The translations under genes and the position numbers were made by a program. Under the pieces are notes generated by a model. It was not told where the DNA came from, searched no databases, and saw only the letters and a list, made by a program, of their open reading frames with translations. A stretch of DNA of 64,000 bases. Origin: Paucilactobacillus vaccinostercus DSM 20634 (lineage in GTDB: Bacteria; Bacillota; Bacilli; Lactobacillales; Lactobacillaceae). Positions 60,133 through 64,000 of the stretch are shown here, in pieces. Within the stretch, counting starts at the first letter, position 1, and every line of letters starts with the position of its first letter. The stretch is from the NCBI RefSeq assembly GCF_001436295.1, contig NZ_AYYY01000021.1, positions 1 to 64,000 on the forward strand, read 5' to 3'.

Positions 60133-61059
60133 TTATTTGTCTTGGTGAATATGTTGTTGCTGCAGGTGACGCTGGTTACGTTTTCGGGCGGTATTATTTT
60201 GTGCATCCAGCTTTTGTTGTTGTTCTGCTTGCTTTTTTTGCGCAATGGCAGCCGCCCTTTGTTGCTTTTCTTGCAAATAGTTTTCGGAGATTGACCGCCA
60301 GTTAGCATCTGAATCCTGGTGGAGGGCTTGAATAAAACGTTGAATGGTGTGCTTATCTCGAAGATCTATTGGAATGGCCTCATACGCAGCTTGGCACTGA
60401 TCGACAATTGCTTGTTGGGCGAGATAAGGTCGTTGAACTTTTTGAAAAGCAGGATCGTCATCCTTAAAGGTGACGCTAAATGGCGCAATATTCTCAGCAT
60501 ATTGCTCATTAATTTGGGATTTAAGATGAGTTATCTTTTCTTGAGTGGGTGCCAGTTCGGTAATCTTCTTTTTAGCGTAGGTAATGAGAGCGGCCTTGTA
60601 CTTTTTCCAATAAAAGTAGCGATAGATCACGTAGGCGATAGCAAAGAAGGTGGCTACGGTGTACACCATCGTGATGGTCCGTTGTGGCGTGGTATCTTTG
60701 GGAAAGTCAAGTGTCTTACCGGCGATAAAAGCAACGATTGCAATTACCACTAAAATAACGGTGAAAATAATGGTTTGTCGGTCATTCTTTTTCTTAATCG
60801 GAACTGGATTTTCAGCGAGCTGAAGCCGATCGTTTGCACGATCAATCTCAGCCTGAAGCTTTGTGATTTCAGGATCTTTTAGTGCGGCCTGTTGTTGATT
60901 ATGAGCGAAAATACCGTCGTTCGTTTTTTCAAATGCTGGTGCAAGATAACGATTTCGCGCATCACGCAAGGGGATGAGCTTTTGGTACTCCTCGTCATAA
61001 GACATTGCCTGCCGAAATGTTTTTTCAAGTTCTGAGCGATCCATGGTTGTTAGATCCAT
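60133..61059 (-). CDS. Membrane protein with cytosolic coiled coils
   Basis: 308 residues. An N-terminal coiled coil (about 5-90, LEKTFRQAMSYDEEYQKLI...LQAEIDRANDRLQLAE), two helices (about 100-122 and 134-152), a long helical region, and a Gln/Lys-rich tail (LQEKQQRAAAIAQKKQAEQQQKL) ending in several His. The ATG at 61059 follows GGGAGGCAAC. No enzyme motif. Possibly an envelope scaffold. Not recognised. Confidence 0.65.
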   Translation of the reverse strand: MDLTTMDRSELEKTFRQAMSYDEEYQKLIPLRDARNRYLAPAFEKTNDGIFAHNQQQAALKDPEITKLQAEIDRANDRLQLAENPVPIKKKNDRQTIIFTVILVVIAIVAFIAGKTLDFPKDTTPQRTITMVYTVATFFAIAYVIYRYFYWKKYKAALITYAKKKITELAPTQEKITHLKSQINEQYAENIAPFSVTFKDDDPAFQKVQRPYLAQQAIVDQCQAAYEAIPIDLRDKHTIQRFIQALHQDSDANWRSISENYLQEKQQRAAAIAQKKQAEQQQKLDAQNNTARKRNQRHLQQQHIHQDK

Positions 61060-61114
61060 CTTGTTGCCTCCCAAATGATATGTTAACTAGTAGTATAGCG
61101 AATTCTGGGAGATT

Positions 61115-61147
61115 AAAAAAGGGGGCAAACCGTTAGGCTTGTCCCCA
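61115..61147 (-). terminator. Terminator of the adenine deaminase gene
   Basis: GGGGACAAGCC pairs with GGTTTGCCCCC on the minus strand (61121-61146), then TTTTTT. Confidence 0.8.
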
Positions 61148-61157
61148 AAAATAATCA

Positions 61158-62825
61158 TTAAACTTCTAAGTCAATAAAGCGCTGCTGATCAAAATCGTAG
61201 AGTCCTTGATCAGTGAGCTTAATGGATGGAATAACGGGAAGTGTCAAAAATGAAAGGGTGATAAAGGGATTGAATTCACGGTTTGTACTGATCTGTTGGT
61301 AGGCTGCCGTGATTGCAGTTAAATCTTGTGCTGCACTCTGATAATCTTTTGCAGACATGAGACCGGCAATTGCCAACGGCATTGTCGCCAGTACTTTTTC
61401 ATCGTCGACAACGGTAATGCCACCTCCCGCTTGAGTGACCTCTTCGACAGCCCGAAACATGGCTGTATCGCTAGTTCCGACAACGACGAGGTTATGAGAG
61501 TCATGAGCAATGGTTGTCGCAATGGCACCATGCTGTAATTCAAATTCCTTAACCAGTCCGAGGCCAACGGTTCCAAGATGGTGATGGCGCTCAATAACGG
61601 CCATCTTTAAGATGTCGTTATTAAGATCAGCCTGAAACTGACCGTTTTCGGTTGGAACATGCGTTTTAATGTGATCAGTGACGATGTGATTTGGCTGAAT
61701 CCCAATCACGTGGCAATAGTCACTACTTAATGGTAGTGCCAAATCCTGCAATTGGAGTTGATGGTGAACGGTATTGACACCAATTGCAGCGGGGTGACTA
61801 GTTTGTTCCTTGATCCACTGACCATTTTTCATTACTGCGTCGATTTTGACGTTATGGGGATCGTTAAGGAAAACTAGGTCTGCTTGGTAACCAGACGCTA
61901 ATGCACCGGTATGAGCTAAATTATGAGCCATTGCAGCATTGTAACTTGCCATCGTATAAGCGAGTTCAGGACGAATACCAAGTTGGATGGCCAATTTGAT
62001 ACAGTAATCAATCGACCCTTCACTCATTAGATCATCAATCAGTTTGTCATCAGTACAAAATGAAAAATCTTGAGCGTTACTTTCATTGACAGCCTGAATG
62101 GTGTTTGCAATATCACGTTCTACGGTTCCTTCACGAAGAAATATTGAAAAGCCAGTTGCGAGTCGATCGTTGATTACGGCGACATTTCCCGCCTCATGGT
62201 CTGTGTGGATTCCTGCTTGGCGATAAACGTCTAGTTGTTCAACTGATAGGCCGGCAGCATGACCGTCAGCATGATAACCAGCATCATTAGCATCTTGGAT
62301 TTTAGCAAGTGTTTCGGGATCTTTGGCCAGTACTGAAGGATAATCCATCACCTCAGCGAGTCCGTGAACCTCGGGGTACTGATATAGTGGCTTTAGATCA
62401 GCCGCTTTGAGTGTCGCACCGGCGTGTTCAAATGGGGTACAAGGAACGGAAGAGGGAAGCATGAAGAAGACGTCCATGGGTGTTTGACGAGCATCTTTAA
62501 TCATGTATTCAATGCCCGCCTTTCCCATGACGTTTGCAATTTCGTGAGGATCAGTCACAATTGCGGTGACCCCATGTTTCAAGAGAACTTTACCGACTTC
62601 ACTCGGAGTAACCATGGAACTTTCAATGTGCACGTGGGCATCAATGAAACCCGGAACGATATATTTATCACGGGCATCAATTATTTTTCTAGCCGCGAAA
62701 TCAGTGGTTCCAACGGCAACAATGGTTTCATGGTCGAGCCAAAGATCGTGTTGCTCAAATTGACGTTTGAAAACATTTAGCACTTGACCATTCTTGATAC
62801 AGGTATCGACAGTACGCATAATCAT
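61158..62825 (-). CDS. ade: Adenine deaminase
   Basis: 555 residues, the usual length. Amidohydrolase landmarks: VPGFIDAHVHIESSMVTPSE (HxH metal motif), GVTAIVTDPHEIANVMG, MDYPSVLAKD, DGHAAGLS, HTDHEAGN, FCTDDK, and the C-terminal TIAHDSHNLVVVGTSD and GGGITVV blocks. Converts adenine to hypoxanthine and ammonia for purine salvage. GGAGG lies 4 bases before the ATG at 62825 and 10 before another at 62819; either may be used. No purine riboswitch seen upstream. Confidence 0.93.
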   Translation of the reverse strand: MIMRTVDTCIKNGQVLNVFKRQFEQHDLWLDHETIVAVGTTDFAARKIIDARDKYIVPGFIDAHVHIESSMVTPSEVGKVLLKHGVTAIVTDPHEIANVMGKAGIEYMIKDARQTPMDVFFMLPSSVPCTPFEHAGATLKAADLKPLYQYPEVHGLAEVMDYPSVLAKDPETLAKIQDANDAGYHADGHAAGLSVEQLDVYRQAGIHTDHEAGNVAVINDRLATGFSIFLREGTVERDIANTIQAVNESNAQDFSFCTDDKLIDDLMSEGSIDYCIKLAIQLGIRPELAYTMASYNAAMAHNLAHTGALASGYQADLVFLNDPHNVKIDAVMKNGQWIKEQTSHPAAIGVNTVHHQLQLQDLALPLSSDYCHVIGIQPNHIVTDHIKTHVPTENGQFQADLNNDILKMAVIERHHHLGTVGLGLVKEFELQHGAIATTIAHDSHNLVVVGTSDTAMFRAVEEVTQAGGGITVVDDEKVLATMPLAIAGLMSAKDYQSAAQDLTAITAAYQQISTNREFNPFITLSFLTLPVIPSIKLTDQGLYDFDQQRFIDLEV

Positions 62826-63300
62826 TCTTCCTCCAAAGATATTAAGCATTGATCAAATATTATTTGTCACTTTGAGTTGAATGTCAAGCATCTTTAAGTT
62901 ATATACATTCGAAATAGGTTATTTTAAAAATGAATATTTAATCGTATTTTAGGAATGAAAGCAATACTGCATATTACGAATGACTAATACAGATAAAAGA
63001 TAGCTAAAGAAAGAAATAAAGCAAAACTAAAACAAATAATTTATTTGTAATATTGGCATTAAAAGTCGTAATTTAGCAGTGTTAAAGTCTGATTACAAAC
63101 CTGTCGTGTTTTTGTAACATTTCAACTTGAAACGGTATTATAACAGCACTTTTAAGAGATATATGATGCTTTGACACATTGGGAAAGTTAAGTTATCTTA
63201 ACAACTGTTGATGGTCTTAATTATTGCTTAGAAACTCAAGTTATAATTTCATTTCGTAGTACATAAAATTAAATGGATCATTTACTGAAAGGACAAACTT
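62826..63300. other. Intergenic region with the surface-protein promoter
   Basis: 475 AT-rich bases between divergent genes. TATAAT at 63242-63247 and GAAAGGAC at about 63288 belong to the gene at 63301. TGTAAC followed by repeated half-site-like A/T motifs near 63113 may bind a wall-stress regulator, but no full site was found. Confidence 0.4.
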
Positions 63301-64000
63301 ATGAAGCAAATTGGTGAAGAAAAATATCATTATAAAATGTATAAACAAGGGCGAAAATGGATATTTGCAAGTATTGCTGCCTTATCGATTGGTGTGACGG
63401 CATCGGTCACGGTTGCTCATGCGGATACTACTGTCAGTGAGACGGGGGCAACAGCTAATGCGGTTGCGACAACCAGCAGTGCGGCCAGCATATCCGACGA
63501 GCAGCAAGTGACGCTCAGTGCCAGTAGTGCGGTGAATTCAAGTGCAGCTTCTACTGTGAGTGTGAGTTCGACATCAAGTAGTGCAGCGCTTGCCAGTACT
63601 GCAACTTCGACTGCCGATACGAGTAGCACAGCGACTGACACCAATGATCAAGCCGCCAGTGTGGCGAGCTCATCTTCAGCAACTTTGAGTGCCGCGAGTG
63701 AAACAGTGACAAGCACTGCTAATAGTGTCGCAAGTAGTGTCTCATCAAGCACGAGTTCAAGTGCGGCTAGTGCATCAACGACGGCTGAGAGTGCCTCATC
63801 CTCTGCCACTCAAACGACGATGCTAGTTTCAGAAGACAGTGCGGCTGTCGAAACCGCAAAATCTGCTGCCGCTGCCGCCTATGAGGCGACGGGAGAGGCG
63901 CAAACGGTTGTTGCAACAGCAGCTAGCTCAGTAACGGAACAACCAACGTACAGTTCGAATGCTACGCAACAGGCGTTCATTGAAAGCTTGCAAGATGGCG
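63301..64000 (+). CDS. Surface protein with KxYKxGKxW signal, 5' part only (likely GH73 autolysin)
   Basis: The open frame runs off the window end after 233 codons. KYHYKMYKQGRKWIFASIAALSIG is the KxYKxGKxW-type signal, with cleavage near AHA. A Ser/Ala/Thr-rich stalk follows (about 42-200, many SSxAS runs). The last visible residues, NATQQAFIESLQDG, match the usual beginning of GH73 glucosaminidase domains (QQAFI-x-S-x-x-x-G). So a secreted peptidoglycan hydrolase is likely. The stalk resembles that of the giant surface protein at 29244. GAAAGGAC precedes the ATG. Confidence 0.8.
   Translation, partial: MKQIGEEKYHYKMYKQGRKWIFASIAALSIGVTASVTVAHADTTVSETGATANAVATTSSAASISDEQQVTLSASSAVNSSAASTVSVSSTSSSAALASTATSTADTSSTATDTNDQAASVASSSSATLSAASETVTSTANSVASSVSSSTSSSAASASTTAESASSSATQTTMLVSEDSAAVETAKSAAAAAYEATGEAQTVVATAASSVTEQPTYSSNATQQAFIESLQDG

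Noticed and set aside
60000-60308. 102-codon minus-strand ORF
   Set aside because: It overlaps the terminator and the end of the coiled-coil membrane protein gene in another frame and has no ribosome site.
62826-63300. Purine riboswitch for adenine deaminase
   Set aside because: No purine aptamer core could be found on either strand.

Overview
The window looks like a chromosomal segment of a low-GC lactic acid bacterium (Lactobacillaceae). Two surface proteins carry the KxYKxGKxW-type signal peptide typical of that family, one with an LPQTD sorting signal. There are catabolite-responsive (CRE) sites, GPH sugar symporters, a GH120-type xylosidase, CsbD, a lone RibB, and many short, strong bidirectional terminators. 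Genus cannot be fixed from the sequence alone. No rRNA, complete tRNA, CRISPR array or complete insertion sequence was seen.

Layout. 1-1.9 kb has no large gene: short promoter-terminator units, micro-ORFs, and a tRNA-like 3' end followed by a terminator. 1.9-11.3 kb holds a metal P-type ATPase, a FusB-type EF-G-binding protein behind what looks like a complete leader-peptide attenuator, a membrane-anchored repeat protein, CsbD, a DUF1643 protein, a DinG-like helicase that has lost the iron-sulfur cysteines, and an AP2-domain protein. 11.8-25.2 kb is a carbohydrate region: an alcohol dehydrogenase, then a LacI/solute-binding-protein fusion regulator divergent from GPH symporter - GH2 - GPH symporter, then an AraC regulator divergent from a GH120 beta-xylosidase-like enzyme with a perfect CRE. 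This suggests import and cytoplasmic hydrolysis of xylo- or related oligosaccharides.

25.4-29 kb has an old-yellow-enzyme gene broken by one in-frame stop, a ribbon-helix-helix/SPFH gene pair whose promoter carries an 18-bp perfect inverted repeat, and an unknown gene. 29.2-37.3 kb is a single 2674-residue adhesin-like protein with MucBP-like domains and thirteen near-identical 98-residue repeats. 37.4-44.0 kb has a histidine phosphatase and a LacI regulator divergent from an operon of small protein - isomerase/epimerase - permease - PfkB kinase - hexulose-phosphate synthase - hexuloisomerase, i.e. a sugar route entering at ribulose monophosphate-pathway enzymes.

44-51 kb contains a duplicated-domain protein, a DUF488 protein, a nucleoside-salvage-like operon (ADP-ribosylglycohydrolase - NCS1 permease - PfkB kinase), ribB, a GNAT enzyme, and two paralogous minus-strand structured RNA candidates. 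51-56 kb has a LysM protein with an anchored partner, an SDR-cupin-CMD operon and a YczE-like membrane protein. 56-61 kb carries an exopolysaccharide module (PgaC-like glycosyltransferase, small membrane protein, degenerate EAL protein) and several unknown proteins. The window ends with adenine deaminase and the start of a second KxYKxGKxW surface protein, probably a GH73 peptidoglycan hydrolase.
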